Assembly: GCA_949987705.1 (NCBI GenBank)
Contig: OX465282.1
Coordinates: 42,372,039 to 42,436,038 of the forward strand
DNA length: 64,000 bases
From: Thereva unica
Taxonomy: Eukaryota; Arthropoda; Insecta; Diptera; Therevidae
Direction of reading: 5' to 3'
Both the position numbers and the translations under genes were made by a program. The notes under the pieces are model-generated. The model was not told where the DNA came from. It saw only the letters and a list, made by a program, of their open reading frames with translations, and searched no databases. Shown piece after piece: positions 34,129 through 45,052 of the stretch; the stretch's first letter is position 1, and every line of letters starts with the position of its first letter.

Positions 34129-35274
34129 ATGGAGAAATTAAGATTTGATTTTCATATGAAAGCAGCAGATGATGGAAAAAGCAATAAAATTTTCCTAACC
34201 TCAATTGGAACACAGGAGGGCCAACATTATTTAATGCCAGCTGAATGCCAAGCGATGTGTTTGCATTCTTCCCTCGAAACAACGAAGGTATATAAAAAAG
34301 TGAAAAATACACTAAAAAAAAGACATCAGGTAAGCAGAGTGTGGATAACACTTACAGATGATTTAAGAAAAACTTATCTGGATGAAGATGAAAATTTGAT
34401 GTTTGATGATTACTATTTGGAAGAGGTGCAAGAAGAAATTTTGAAAAAAAGAAGCACCGAGGTTATAGGAGACCCTGACAAAATGACACAATTACTAGAA
34501 AAACTCATTAATCAGCAACAAAATTCTGAAGCTCAAAATTTGCAAAAAGTTTCAGAAAAGTTCATATTAGAAAAATATTCATCAAAAAGGGCGAATGCAC
34601 ACCAGTGGATACAAGACTTCGAGAATGAATGTCATCGATTTGAAATAAAACAAGATAAAAGGAAAATTGAAATGTTTAAGTTATTCTTAGAGAAATCTAG
34701 CCTAGATTGGTACAGCAGCATGATGATAAAATTAACTATAAATTCAGAGTGGGAGAAATGGAAAACAATTTTTATTGAGACCTATGCGAATAAAGGGTGG
34801 AGCCAAATTAGATATGCGTTATCGTTCAAATACCAAGCAGGATCATTGCTAGAATATGCAATAAAAAAAGAGAGGCTTCTGTTGGACGTAAGAAAAACAA
34901 TTGATTCTGGCACATTAATAGATTTAGTAGCTGCAGGGTTACCAAATTTCATAGTAGATAAGATCGACAGGGAATCATTACAAGAATCTGAAGACCTTTT
35001 TAATGAGATAGGAAAACTAGAACACCTCGTTAAGAGAAAAAAATCTGTAGAGGTAACAAGAACCAAAAGGGAAAATAAGAGTGAAAAAATACCATGTAAA
35101 ATTTGTCAAAAAAATAACAAAGGTGCTCGATACCACCCAGAAGCCACATGTTGGTTTAGATCAATAGATAATGGGGAACAAAAGACGAGAAAAATAGAAT
35201 TTATTAACAACTCAGAATTGGAAGAAGTTCTGATACAAGAAAATCCAAAAACTAGATTTGACACCACTGATTAA
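34129..35274 (+). CDS. Gypsy gag polyprotein
   Basis: 381 residues, intact. The N-terminal third is charged. Residues about 155-260 carry the capsid-like helical region (WIQDFENECHRF, FLEKSSLDWYSSM). The end has one C-x2-C-x9-H-x4-C knuckle, CKICQKNNKGARYHPEATC. It forms the particle that packages the RNA. ATG at 34,129 is the first after the LTR. The next frame (pol) overlaps by 17 bp in a different frame, suggesting frameshift-type expression. Confidence 0.88.
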   Translation: MEKLRFDFHMKAADDGKSNKIFLTSIGTQEGQHYLMPAECQAMCLHSSLETTKVYKKVKNTLKKRHQVSRVWITLTDDLRKTYLDEDENLMFDDYYLEEVQEEILKKRSTEVIGDPDKMTQLLEKLINQQQNSEAQNLQKVSEKFILEKYSSKRANAHQWIQDFENECHRFEIKQDKRKIEMFKLFLEKSSLDWYSSMMIKLTINSEWEKWKTIFIETYANKGWSQIRYALSFKYQAGSLLEYAIKKERLLLDVRKTIDSGTLIDLVAAGLPNFIVDKIDRESLQESEDLFNEIGKLEHLVKRKKSVEVTRTKRENKSEKIPCKICQKNNKGARYHPEATCWFRSIDNGEQKTRKIEFINNSELEEVLIQENPKTRFDTTD

Positions 35275-36901
35275 AGTGGAAGTATTGCTCAATGATACCC
35301 TAAAAGTAAATGGTGTTTATGACTCTGGTTCAAATGTATCCTTGATAAATGCAAAATTGTTAAAAAAAAATAAAGAGCGAATAAGCAATACTACCAATAG
35401 AAACTTAAAAACAATCAATGGTGTCAGTAAAGCGGATGGATTGGTAAACATAAAAATAAAGATTTTTGATATAGAAAGCATGATGAATGTCATTGTTATG
35501 GATAATGAGCATTTCAATTATGATTTCTTGATTGGATTAGATTCTATAAAAAAATTCAAACTATGCCAAAATGAGGAATTAGAAATAAAACAAAAGAAAG
35601 TTTCAAAATTAGCTAGTAAAATTTCGAAGGAATATGAAGAGAATTCAAAGATCCCAAAGTTAGAAGAGGAAAAACTCATGATCAATTTTAATGAACATTT
35701 AGACGAGTTAAACTTTGAGATCTGCATAAATCACTTAAAATACGAAGAAAAAAATGAAATTGATAAATTAATAGAAAAATATAAAGAAATATTTGCAAAA
35801 GATAAATATGATGTAGGAAAAGTGAAAAATTATGAAGCTCACATTGATTTACTGATTGAAAAATACCCTAGCAAAAGACCGTACAGATGTACGATCGAGG
35901 ATAAAAAAGAAATAGAGCAGCAAGTGGCTAAATTATTGGATAAAAATTTAATAGAAGAATCGTACAGCCCATTTGCCGCTCCAGTAACCTTAGCATACAA
36001 ACGAGATGAAAACAGAAGATCAAGGTTATGTATAGATTTTCGCGAGTTAAATAAGATAGTGGTGCCGCAATCGCAGCCATTCCCCTTGATTGAGGACCTC
36101 ATGGAAAAGACAAGAGACTGTAAATATTTTTCTACGTTGGACATAAACTCCGCATTCTGGTCCATACCTTTGAAAATTGAAGACAGGAGAAAAACAGCAT
36201 TTGTGACACAGGAAGGTCATTTTCAATGGACTTGTCTACCATTTGGCTTAAAAACCTCGCCAGCAATTTTCCAAAGGATTCTGAGTAACATTATAAGGAA
36301 AAATAAACTCTCAAATTCTACGGTAAATTATATCGATGATATATTGGTTTTTTCTAAAACATTTGCTGAACATATGGAGCATTTATCACTATTATTAAAG
36401 GCAATAATGAGTGAAGGTTTCAGATTGAAGTTTTCAAAATGCACTTTTGCAAGAGATTGGGTAAAGTATTTAGGGCACATAATACAAAATAACTCAATAC
36501 GCCCGTTGAAAGATAATCTGGTATCAATAAAACACTTTCCCACACCAAAAACACAAAAAAATGTTAGGCAATTTTTAGGAAAAATAAACTTTTATAATAA
36601 ATATGTTAAAGATAATGCTATAGTTTTAGATCCGCTGCATAACCTGCTAAGGAAGAATCAACAATTCAGATGGACCGAAGAGTGTCAACAATCATTTGAT
36701 AAAATTAAAGAGTTACTTTGTCGTCAACCAATATTAGGGATATTTGATCCTAAGTTGCCAATTAACATATACACAGATGCCAGTTTAAAAGGAGTAGGCG
36801 CTATACTAAAACAGCCACAAACAGATGGAGAAGAAAAACCAATTGCATATTTTTCAAAAAAATTAAATGATGCTCAAAAGAAAAAAAAGCCATTTATTTA
36901 G
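35258..36901 (+). CDS. Gypsy pol, protease and reverse transcriptase part
   Basis: 547 residues. Protease with GVYDSGSNVSLI near residue 20. RT with LIEESYSPFAAPV, RLCIDFRELNKIV, YFSTLDINSAFWSIPL, LPFGLKTSPAIFQRI and the catalytic YIDDILVF. Start of RNase H with IYTDASLKGVGAIL. It stops at 36,901 immediately after an A8 run (36,881-36,888); coding similarity continues in another frame (WLAIKESVKYWQHRL, FSDHKPL). One missing or extra A would explain the break, so it may be a sequencing error or a recent mutation. Confidence 0.9.
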   Translation: MTPLIKVEVLLNDTLKVNGVYDSGSNVSLINAKLLKKNKERISNTTNRNLKTINGVSKADGLVNIKIKIFDIESMMNVIVMDNEHFNYDFLIGLDSIKKFKLCQNEELEIKQKKVSKLASKISKEYEENSKIPKLEEEKLMINFNEHLDELNFEICINHLKYEEKNEIDKLIEKYKEIFAKDKYDVGKVKNYEAHIDLLIEKYPSKRPYRCTIEDKKEIEQQVAKLLDKNLIEESYSPFAAPVTLAYKRDENRRSRLCIDFRELNKIVVPQSQPFPLIEDLMEKTRDCKYFSTLDINSAFWSIPLKIEDRRKTAFVTQEGHFQWTCLPFGLKTSPAIFQRILSNIIRKNKLSNSTVNYIDDILVFSKTFAEHMEHLSLLLKAIMSEGFRLKFSKCTFARDWVKYLGHIIQNNSIRPLKDNLVSIKHFPTPKTQKNVRQFLGKINFYNKYVKDNAIVLDPLHNLLRKNQQFRWTEECQQSFDKIKELLCRQPILGIFDPKLPINIYTDASLKGVGAILKQPQTDGEEKPIAYFSKKLNDAQKKKKPFI

Positions 36902-38334
36902 AATGGCTAGCCATAAAGGAGAGTGTAAAATACTGGCAACATCGCCTCATAGGAAGGAAATTTACGATTTTTTCGGACCACAAACCTTTGGAAAATATGA
37001 ACATAAAATGTAGAACTGATGAAGAATTAGGAGATTTGACATATTATTTGTCTCAATACGACTTCGACATAAAATACTCTCCAGGTAAATATAACATAGA
37101 AGCAGACTGTCTGAGCAGGAATCCAGTTCTAGAACCAAACGAGAACGACGATGAACAATTGAAAATTATGAACCTCATTAAAATAGAAGAAGTTATAAGT
37201 GACCAAAATAAAAACGAAGAATTGCAGAAAAACAAAGATAAAATGATACAAAAAAATAAGCTATACTTTAAAAAATTAAAGGGAAAAGAAAAAATTATAT
37301 TATCAGAAAAACTGAGTATAGAATTTATAAAAAGAATCCATGAACACTATTGCCACATAGGTATAGAACAGATGAAAAGAAAAATCAGTCCTTTTTACAC
37401 AAGTAAAAATCTTTCGCTGAACATAAAACGAATATGTAACAATTGTAGAACATGCATACAAAATAAGTCAAGATGTAATGATAAGTATGGTCTAATGTCT
37501 CATCTAGGACCGGCTGAACGACCATACGAAATCATATCAATAGATACAGTTGGAGGATTTGGAGGATCTAGATCAACAAAGAAATATCTGCACTTATTAG
37601 TTGATCACTTTACAAGATACGCCTGGATATTAACATCAAGAACTCAGAGTGCAAATTATTTCATCAAACTGGTAGGAAATATAGCACAAAACAAAAAAAT
37701 CGGCATGGTATTATCAGATCAATACCCAGGGAAAAATTCGAAAGAATTTAAGTGTTTTCTAAAAGAAAAAGAAATACCGCTGATATTTACTGCAGTAGAT
37801 TCACCGTTTTCCAATGGAATAAATGAAAGATTAAACCAAACACTGGTAAACAAGATAAGATGCAAAATAAACGAGAAAGGAAAAAAAGCTGCGTGGACAA
37901 CGATTGCCCAAGAATGCATAAAGAGATATAATGAAACAGAGCATACAGTGACAGGTTTTACACCTAAATACCTGCTAGAAGGTGAGAACATTACAGTTTT
38001 ACCCGAAGAATTAAAAGAAAACAAAACGTCAAGCGAGTTGCATAAAGACAGGAAATTGGCTTTCCAAAATACGATAAAATCGCATAAATACAACAAGAAA
38101 ATTTTTGATAAAAATAGAAAACATTTGGAATTGAATGTAGGAGACATGGTTTTCGTAGAAAATGGTAATAGACTAAACCGGAAAAAGTTGGATGAATTGA
38201 AGATTGGTCCCTATAACATCGTGGAAAAAATATCACATTCCATTTACAAAGTAGACACGAAACACAGAAAATCAGAATCAAATATGTTTCACATAACAAA
38301 ATTGATACCCGCTCCCACTACAGCCAATGAATGA
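36902..38334 (+). CDS. Gypsy pol, RNase H end and integrase part
   Basis: Frame open from just after the A8 run. It finishes RNase H (ADCLSRNPVLE) and encodes integrase: the H-x3-H / C-x2-C finger (HEHYCHIGIEQ to CNNCRTC), catalytic Asp in SIDTVGGF, Asp in LSDQYPGKN, Glu in NGINERLNQ, then a basic C-terminal domain with VGDMVFVENG and IGPYNIVEKI. No chromodomain is visible. It ends 68 bp before the 3' LTR. Intact apart from the junction with the previous block. Confidence 0.9.
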
Positions 38335-38402
38335 AAAGAAATATGACGATATGGCGTGAACATAAAGAAAATTTCTACAAAATTTTGTCACGAGGAGGGA
38401 GA

Positions 38403-38715
38403 TGTAAAGAAGATACGTTGCACTGGCAACATCCTCCTTTAGAAGAGGAGATAAGAGAGAAGTGAAGATGTCAAAGAAAACGTCAAAAAGTGATACATCA
38501 TACGCGTGACTTTGAAAACTTTTAAAATAACTTTGTGAAATAATTAATAATTTGTGAGATAAAAAAGATTTTGGAATAATTGACATTTAATGTCGTTTCT
38601 TTGTTTACGGGTAAGGCCTGTAAAACAAATTGTAACTTTTTAAAAAAATAAAACTTTGTTTACAGAGAAACACCTTTTGTTGTTATTCCTAAATAACAAA
38701 TATAAAGATATTATA
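38403..38715 (+). repeat. 3' LTR of the Gypsy element
   Basis: Identical in length to the 5' LTR and differing at two positions by eye (A/G near 38,608 and near 38,681), which indicates recent insertion. Confidence 0.92.
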
Positions 38716-38864
38716 TGCATGTGTATGAAAGCAATTCATATAGAGGTAGCATCAGACATGACTGCAAAAGCTTTCATAGCGTCATTGACGAGGTTTATCG
38801 GACGGCGAGGACTATGTCGGAATATTTATTCAGACAACGGAAGAAACTTCGTAGGATTCCATCT
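38716..38864 (+). pseudogene. BEL/Pao integrase core, continued
   Basis: Continues the integrase interrupted at 33,760: KAIHIEVASDMTAKAFIASL and the second catalytic Asp in IYSDNGRNFVG. A LINE fragment then interrupts it at about 38,865, and the C-terminal part returns at 39,475. Confidence 0.85.
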
Positions 38865-39460
38865 CAGCCGGCGTTCCCCAAGGCTCTATTCTCTCGCCTG
38901 CCCTCTTTCTTATATTCATTAATGACCGGCTCTCCGGCGTGCGTAACCGCACCATCAAACTTATTTGCGAAAGCACCCTTTGATGCTCCATCGACCCTTT
39001 AAGCCATCGCGGGAATGTAGCAGCCCTTAGCAAATTTTACCACTATTACCATAGCGACTGTTCCACTGAAATCAGAAACCTCCTGCCTACACGGCAAATT
39101 TTTTCCCACAACACAAGACTAGCCAACTCGACTCACCCCCATACGCTACAGCCCTCCTCTTCGCGCACATTACGTTTTAGTAGTTCGTTTATAAATAGAA
39201 CAACTCGATTGTGGAACTATCTTCCGCAGTCGGTGTTTCCGAACTCATATAATATCTTAGAGTTCAAACGCAAGGTTCATCGACATCTACTCACGCACCC
39301 TCCAGACCCCTAACTTATCCTTTCTCCTTTATCCTTCAAATCAAGCTTACTACTAGACACTGACCATGACTTGAACGACATGACAGACATGTAGTACAAA
39401 GGGTGATTCCTAAGCTTGTATTTACCACTTAAAAAAAAACAAGGAGCTAATAAACAATTA
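38865..39460 (+). mobile_element. 5'-truncated LINE fragment in BEL integrase
   Basis: Begins inside the RT palm (AGVPQGSILSPALFLIFIND) and continues through LSHRGNVAAL, TRLWNYLPQSVFPNSYN and a 3' UTR ending near ACCACTTAAAAAAAAA. Same family as the minus-strand fragment at 13,227-14,074. Stops and a deletion make it non-coding. Its tail is the left edge of the large duplication (see 39,380-43,049). Confidence 0.82.
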
Positions 39461-39474
39461 GTCTCAGATGAAGC

Positions 39475-39740
39475 AGGTCCTAAATGATGCCACCGCGCAG
39501 GCTGCTGATGAAACAAGTGGTTGTTACAACAACCAAACCTCAAAATAGGCCAGGTAGTTATCATTATGGACAACAATCGCCCACCAGCACAATGGCCAAG
39601 AGGTGTGATACACGAAATACACCCAGGATCCGATCACCAGGTGAGGGTGATAACTGTACGGACATCCAGTACAACCATAAAAGGCCGATACAAAAATTGT
39701 ATTCATTGTCCGCATGATGGTGCAGTATTTATGTTTTGAT
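39475..39740 (+). pseudogene. BEL/Pao integrase C-terminal domain
   Basis: Encodes NLKIGQVVIIMDNNRPPAQW, HPGSDHQVRVITVRT and GRYKNCIHCP, the usual C-terminal domain of Pao integrases. Frame shifts are needed to connect its start. Duplicated at 60,428-60,695, where one extra A changes the frame at KGRYK/KRPIQK. Confidence 0.8.
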
Positions 39741-39841
39741 GATGTTCGTTATATGTATATCTATTAATAATACGGTAAGCTTAATTCCTTTTCAGAGATA
39801 ATAATATTAAATAAGTCAAAAATGGAGGCGAATGTTAACGA

Positions 39842-40057
39842 ATGGGGACCAAATGTGCATGCGCAATGGGTGATGAGGAGCTGATTAGGTTAATCGATGA
39901 GGTGTCACCTGACTACCTAGATGTAAAATCACTAGCAGGGTCACCACCTAGAAAGATAGGAATATCCACCACTCCTGGAAAAAACTTACTAGAGGAAGAA
40001 GCTAGAGTGCAAGATTTACCTATCACTCCGGGAAAAAACCTGAGAAGAAATCTTTGA
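39842..40057 (+). CDS. Short open frame with TPGKNL repeats, function unknown
   Basis: 71 residues, not recognised. It contains the repeated peptide ISTTPGKNL and LPITPGKNL, and a third DNA-level copy (ATCCCCACCACGCCAGG) lies after the stop. It sits between BEL integrase and the Helentron. TGTTAACG at about 39,835 could instead be the start of the BEL 3' LTR, in which case this frame is not a gene. An identical frame exists at 60,794-61,009 because of the duplication. Confidence 0.35.
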   Translation: MGTKCACAMGDEELIRLIDEVSPDYLDVKSLAGSPPRKIGISTTPGKNLLEEEARVQDLPITPGKNLRRNL

Positions 40058-40529
40058 TAATCAACATGAAGATTTCAGCGGCAACATGTGGGAAATAGGA
40101 TCTCCAGGACCGTCAGCTAAACTTCAAGATATCCCCACCACGCCAGGGTGATATATATATATGATATATATATTTTACTAGCATAAAACCCTCGTGCCTT
40201 GCAACGCATTAAAATAAAAACTGTTTATTATGTGCAATGTTTTCCTTCAAAAAAAAAAAAAAGTCTGCTGTTATTATCCCTAAAAAGTGTTTATTATAGT
40301 GCATTTTTTTAATAAATATGGTAAACAAATTGATGCGTATATCACCTCTGCTCAATAAATCTGCAAGTTTTGAAGCAGAGATTGGCATGTATATGTCTCA
40401 ATAGAAGTGACATTTTAGGGTTTGACGAACGTTCGTTAGGTTTGTTCGCCCATTTACGTAAGAAAGAAATTATGAAACAATCACAAATGAATATTAAATA
40501 AAGTGAGTTTCGAGTCATTCATTTCTACG

Positions 40530-41640
40530 TGATTATAGGGATGCACTGTCAAAATTTCAGCCCTTCAACTTCAGAGGTTTGGGATAACCCCATTTCACCC
40601 CCTTAGATGATGAATTTCGAGTGATCGCCTCTTAGTAGATGTCCACGTCATTATAGAGATGCACTGTCGAAATTTCAGCCCTATAGCTCGAGTAGTTTGG
40701 TAACCCCATTTCACCCCGTTAGGGGATGAATTTCGAAAAATCGCTTCTTAGTGAATGTCCACGTCATTATAGAGAGGCACTGTCAAAATTTCAGCCGTTT
40801 AGCTCCAGCGGTTTGGGTTAAACCCATCGGTGATAAATTTCAAAAAATCGCTTTTTAGTGGATGTCCACGTCATTAAAGGTATGCACAGTCAAAAAAAAG
40901 CCCTTCAGTTTCAGCGGTGTGGGTTAACCCCATTTCAATTTTAGGGAATGAATATCGAAAAATCGTTTTATAGTGGATGTCCATGCCATTATAGGGATGC
41001 ACTGTCAAAATTTCAGCCCCATAGCTGTAGCGGTGTGAATTAACCCCATTTCACCCCCTTAGGGGATGAGTTTTGAATAATCGCATTTTAGTGGAAGTCC
41101 ACATCATTATAGGGATGCTCTGTCAAAATTTCAGCCCTATAGCTTCAGCGGTTTTGGTTTGACCCCAGCGGTTTTGGGTTGACTGCATTTCACACCCTTA
41201 GGGGATGAATATCGGAAAATCGCTTCTTAGTGGATGTCCGCCTCATTAAAGGGATAGACTGTCAAAATTTCAGCCGTTTAGCTCCAGCGGTTTGGGTAAC
41301 CCCATTTCACCCCCTTAGGGGATGAATTTCGAAAAATCGCTTTATAGTGGATGTCCATGCCATTATATGGATGCACTGTCAAAATTTCAGCTTATAGCTT
41401 TAGCGGTTTGGATAAACCCCATTTCACCTCCTTAGGGGATGAATTTCGAAAAATCACTTTTTAGTGGGTGTCCCCGTCAGTATAGGGATGCACTGTCAAA
41501 ATTTCAGCCCTATAGCTCCAGCGGTTTTGAGTTGACCCCATTTCACCCCCTTAGGGGATAAATTCCGAAAAATCGCTAATGATGCACTGTCAAAATTTCA
41601 GCTCTTTAGTTCTAGAGGTTTAGGTTGAGCGTTGTCTGTC
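40530..41640 (+). repeat. Helentron minisatellite, about nine units of roughly 118 bp
   Basis: Units marked by CACTGTCAAAATTTCAGCC and CCCATTTCACCCCCTTAGGGG. Spacing varies (about 102-133 bp) because of internal deletions. Copied at 61,480-62,590, and a short reversed piece occurs at 7655-7830. Confidence 0.88.
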
Positions 41641-41859
41641 AGTTAGTTACGTTTTATACAATAGAAAAAAAAGGAAAAAAAATCCCCTTACAACTTATTT
41701 AACCCCATTTCACCCCCTTCAACCCTTTTTTGACGTAACAACGTCTACTAAAACGATGAACGCCGGCTGCATGCACGAAAAATGATGACTCATTGTCCCG
41801 TTATGTCCCGTTATGTCCCGTAGTAATTTTAAAAATTTGATTGTAGTAATCTTAAAAAT

Positions 41860-42234
41860 TTCATTAAAATTGTCAATATTTAATTAGATTAAATTTTTCA
41901 AATTGTCAACAATAAGCAAAGCAAGCTAAACACTCTGTCTCCTAACTGGGTGCCGGTGTATAAGAAAGTAGTGAACATTACACTGATGAAAACTGTGAAA
42001 TGCAAACGAAAAAAGTTTCCTTGCGTTCCTGCTTGTGCTATTACCATTCACAAGTCGCAAGGTGGGACGTTTACTGTTATTGTTTATAAATACTCCTCGG
42101 AGCAACCACAACAGTTGGTGTACGTGGCGCTGAGTCGGGTAACGAATATAGACGGCTTGCACATCATCACGGAAAAAGATGCGCCTTTTATCTTCAAACA
42201 CGGACGGGATGGGAACGACTCACAGACTACGCGA
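41860..42234 (+). pseudogene. Helentron helicase C-terminus, part 1 (before hAT)
   Basis: Same helicase end as at 6154 (ACAITIHKSQGGTF, VYVALSRVTNIDGLHI). It is cut in coding sequence by the hAT element at 42,235 and continues at 43,716. Confidence 0.83.
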
Positions 42235-43715
42235 CAGTACCGGCTTTAGGGGTGGGCGAACCCGGGCGATCGCCCGAGGGCGCCATGTCCTAGGGGCGCC
42301 GCCGCGATCCAATAATGTGTTAATTGATTCCCGTGAAGATAGCTCAGAGCCTTCAAATAATTACCAAAAAGGAAAAAGCTCTTAAGACCAACAATAGTTC
42401 GGGATGCTTCAACTTCTGGAACCCAACAATCAGGCTCAACGGGTATCAGGACAATGAGCGAAGTAGTGAAGGACCACCTTCTAGTAGCACTAACCTATGC
42501 CAATTCTAGTAGCAGCACACTCCTGGACCTTCTCCGACATCAAGACCAAAATATCAGGGATATTCATGGAGGTCGTGATGAAGTAGGAGTCGTCAGAAGT
42601 GCCGCTGCTCCCTTTTGATTCCGGGGGAGAGATATAACCAAAAGGGAGAGATGAAAGGGGAGAGATATTACCAAAATACCAAGGGCGAGGATCTGGCTCC
42701 CAAAAATGGAAGCAGAGCCAAACAAATTGCTGAGTAGCTTCAACGCCACAACCGGGACATCCCTATGGACAACTAAAATTTACTCAATGCCGGGCAACCC
42801 CAAAGAAATAGTAAAACACCGGTACTGCTACTCAACGACGAGTGCATAGAGTGGCTCGGAAGAGTTGATTATAAACTCCATTTTGGACTAAGATAGGCAT
42901 GGATAAAGTTTTCCAAAACGGCTTCATCTAACGAAGAGGCTGACTCCGATAAAGAGCTCTGTGAGCGCTTAGATAAACGAGCAGTCATCATGGTTGAGAG
43001 GAAGTTGGCATCTATAAGCTCAGAAGCAGCGATTGACAATGTAGTATAAACATGGCAGCAGGTGACCTGTATCATCCTCCAATCAGGTAAGTAGTGGTAG
43101 GTTGAAAACAGTATAGAAGAAATTTCTCCTCTTCGCTCTGAGAAACCTACACGACCCGCGCGATTTTAGCACCTTTCCGCCCTCCATGGACAGATTCGAG
43201 AAAATGGATTTCATGCCGCTGTCACAAAGGAGGGAAGTGCTTATTTCGTGCTTGTTCGTGTCCGATAGAATCAAGTTCGATGCCATAGGCATATACAAAT
43301 GTTTAAGGAATACCCTCATCGGACAGAATGTGCAAAGAACGAGTCCGTCAACAAATGTTGTATATGCTTCTCACCCAACAAAAAAATCCTTTAAACAAAA
43401 AATTCTATACACGCCTCTCACAAAAAGCACATTCAACAATATATTAGGTGCATATTCTTTTTTAGTTCAAATTTGCCGTCGTATGCCCGTGTGAATAGCT
43501 CAGTTCTCGGCCATTTAAACCTTACGCTTGGCCGTCCCAAACCCTTATGTACTCCCAAGTGGCCAGTGTTTGGTCGTTGTTATGCCAGCTTTTGTTTTTA
43601 CTCGGGTTATTGTATAATTTGTGCATAGGTAATCTACCGAAAAGAAATGTCTAAAAAGTTAAGGGCGCATAAAAATATCTCGCCCGGGGCGCCAAAATAC
43701 CTAAAGCCGGCTCTG
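42235..43715. mobile_element. hAT-superfamily non-autonomous element with 8-bp TSD
   Basis: 1481 bp. Ends CAGTACCGGCTTTAGG and (complement) CAGAGCCGGCTTTAGG. Flanked by CTACGCGA at 42,227-42,234 and 43,716-43,723. The uninterrupted site is present at 6431-6438. GC-rich subterminal blocks (GGGCGATCGCCC, GGGGCGCC) are typical of this hAT group. Interior frames are short and I recognise no transposase. The longest, 43,186-43,494, is of unknown origin. Confidence 0.93.
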
Positions 43716-44540
43716 CTACGCGAGATGTCCGTAACGAATACATTGGAATTCGTGGACACGCCCTTCAAACAATCACTTCGAAAGCAGTGAAATTTTGTCA
43801 TGACGGTAACAATGCTGGGCAAACTGTAGTGACAAACCTTGATGTTCAGAGTTTGTCTGCGCACTTCGCCGATATTGAAACGGATCACGTGATACCAAGA
43901 TCGGATTATTTGGTATTGACTGAAACGTGGATGCGTGACAATTTTGATCCAGTTCCAATCAATAATTATGAAATTATAACCAGGCAGAATAATCGATCGG
44001 ATTCTGATACAAACGCAGCTAGTGGAGTGGCAATCTATCGAAAATTAACATCAACATCCCCGGCAAAGATCTCCACGTTGAATTATCGGACACAACTCGT
44101 CTCATCAGAAGCACGGGCGAGGTCTGCTTGGCTGGAATTACATGCTTCACTGCTGATACAACGTTTAAAATTGTACTTGGCACAGTGTATATTCATCCTG
44201 GAGCAAGAGTCTCAAACATTAGTGTATTGCTGCACCAAGCACTCCTTCCGTATGTGCATAACCGGCAGTATGTGCATCCGATCATGCAAGTTGATACCAA
44301 TGTACCAATTCTTCTTTGTGGCGACTTCAACACAAACGTGAAAAATGATGATACATTCCTCAAATTCATGAAGGATATGTACAATCACGAATGCACATCA
44401 GACGTTACTAAGTCAACAACGCTGAGAGGAACAACCTCGATTTGACTTTTTTAAGGCACATTACACTTGAAACACTCTCATTCATTTCATACTTTTCCTA
44501 TCATCGACCTATCCTTAACAGAATAACGCAGATTGCAAAA
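43716..44540 (+). pseudogene. Helentron endonuclease part, after hAT
   Basis: Continues the Helentron protein: VRNEYIGIRGHALQT, SDYLVLTETWMRDN and SGVAIYRK. After frame shifts near 44,080 come CFTADTTFKIV and ILLCGDFNTNVKND. The usual endonuclease end is degraded (ISYFSYHRPIL). Homologous to 6440-7246. Confidence 0.82.
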
Positions 44541-44986
44541 AGTTAAATATCAGACATGTATAAAAGCTGTAAATAATTTTGTTACTACACATTGTTACTT
44601 GTAAATAATCTGTTCATTGAAGTAATAAACATATTTGAATTCATTAGTGCAAATAAAAGCTAATTTATCAATCAAAATAAATATTTCATTTCACTCCTTT
44701 TTGTATCCATACAAAATGATAATTTAATATAAATGATTCAATTTTATTCATAAAAGTATGCAATCATTTCATCAATGTTTTCTCATGAAGTTGTCACGTT
44801 AAACTATCGTCCGTAAACCCCCCTTACAGACAACAAATTTTTTCTCCGTAAAAAGTAGCCTATGTCCGTGTCCAAGGTCTAAACTATGTCTGTAGCAAAT
44901 TTCATCAAAATCGGTCCAGTGGTTTAGACGTGAAAGCGTAACAGACAGACAGACAGAGTTACTTTCGCATTTATAATATTAGTAAA

Positions 44987-44987
<1 letters not shown>

Positions 44988-45049
<62 letters not shown>
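44988..45049. repeat. (TA)n microsatellite
   Basis: About 30 TA units between the Helentron 3' end and the start of the next transposon. Probably the AT-rich target of both. Confidence 0.9.

Positions 45050-45052
<3 letters not shown>

Larger units (their letters stand above)
33761..38715 (+). mobile_element. Young Ty3/Gypsy LTR retrotransposon in BEL integrase
   Basis: 4955 bp with identical-length LTRs (33,761-34,073 and 38,403-38,715; two differences), gag, and pol in two frames. The flanks share TGCA (possibly TATGCA; exact TSD length is ambiguous because LTR ends and target overlap). BEL integrase reads through in the same frame once the element is removed. The polypurine tract GAGGAGGGAGA precedes the 3' LTR. 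No env is seen. Confidence 0.92.
39380..43049 (+). repeat. Large direct duplication, copy 1
   Basis: Near-identical to 60,333-64,000 (the second copy runs off the window). It includes the LINE tail, BEL integrase C-terminus, a short open frame, the Helentron 5' part with its minisatellite, and most of the hAT element. Differences seen are a few substitutions, an A-run length change and a TA-repeat length change. Confidence 0.9.
40177..44984 (+). mobile_element. Helentron (Helitron2-type), internally deleted, copy 2
   Basis: Starts ACTAGCATAAAACCCTCGTG and ends TTCGCATTTATAATATTAGTA, preceded by ACAGACAGACAG. It is flanked by TA-rich microsatellite on both sides. Contents are the shared 5' region, a 118-bp minisatellite, the helicase C-terminus plus endonuclease, and the 3' tail. 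Rep and most of the helicase are missing, so it is non-autonomous. A hAT element is inserted at 42,235. Confidence 0.78.

Noticed and set aside
39774..39798. GT...AG pair suggesting a tiny intron
   Set aside because: About 25 bp is too short for a spliceosomal intron and no coding is joined by removing it.
40530..41640. Regular repeats considered as a CRISPR array
   Set aside because: Units are about 118 bp, adjacent and without unique spacers, in a eukaryotic transposon; no cas-like genes.
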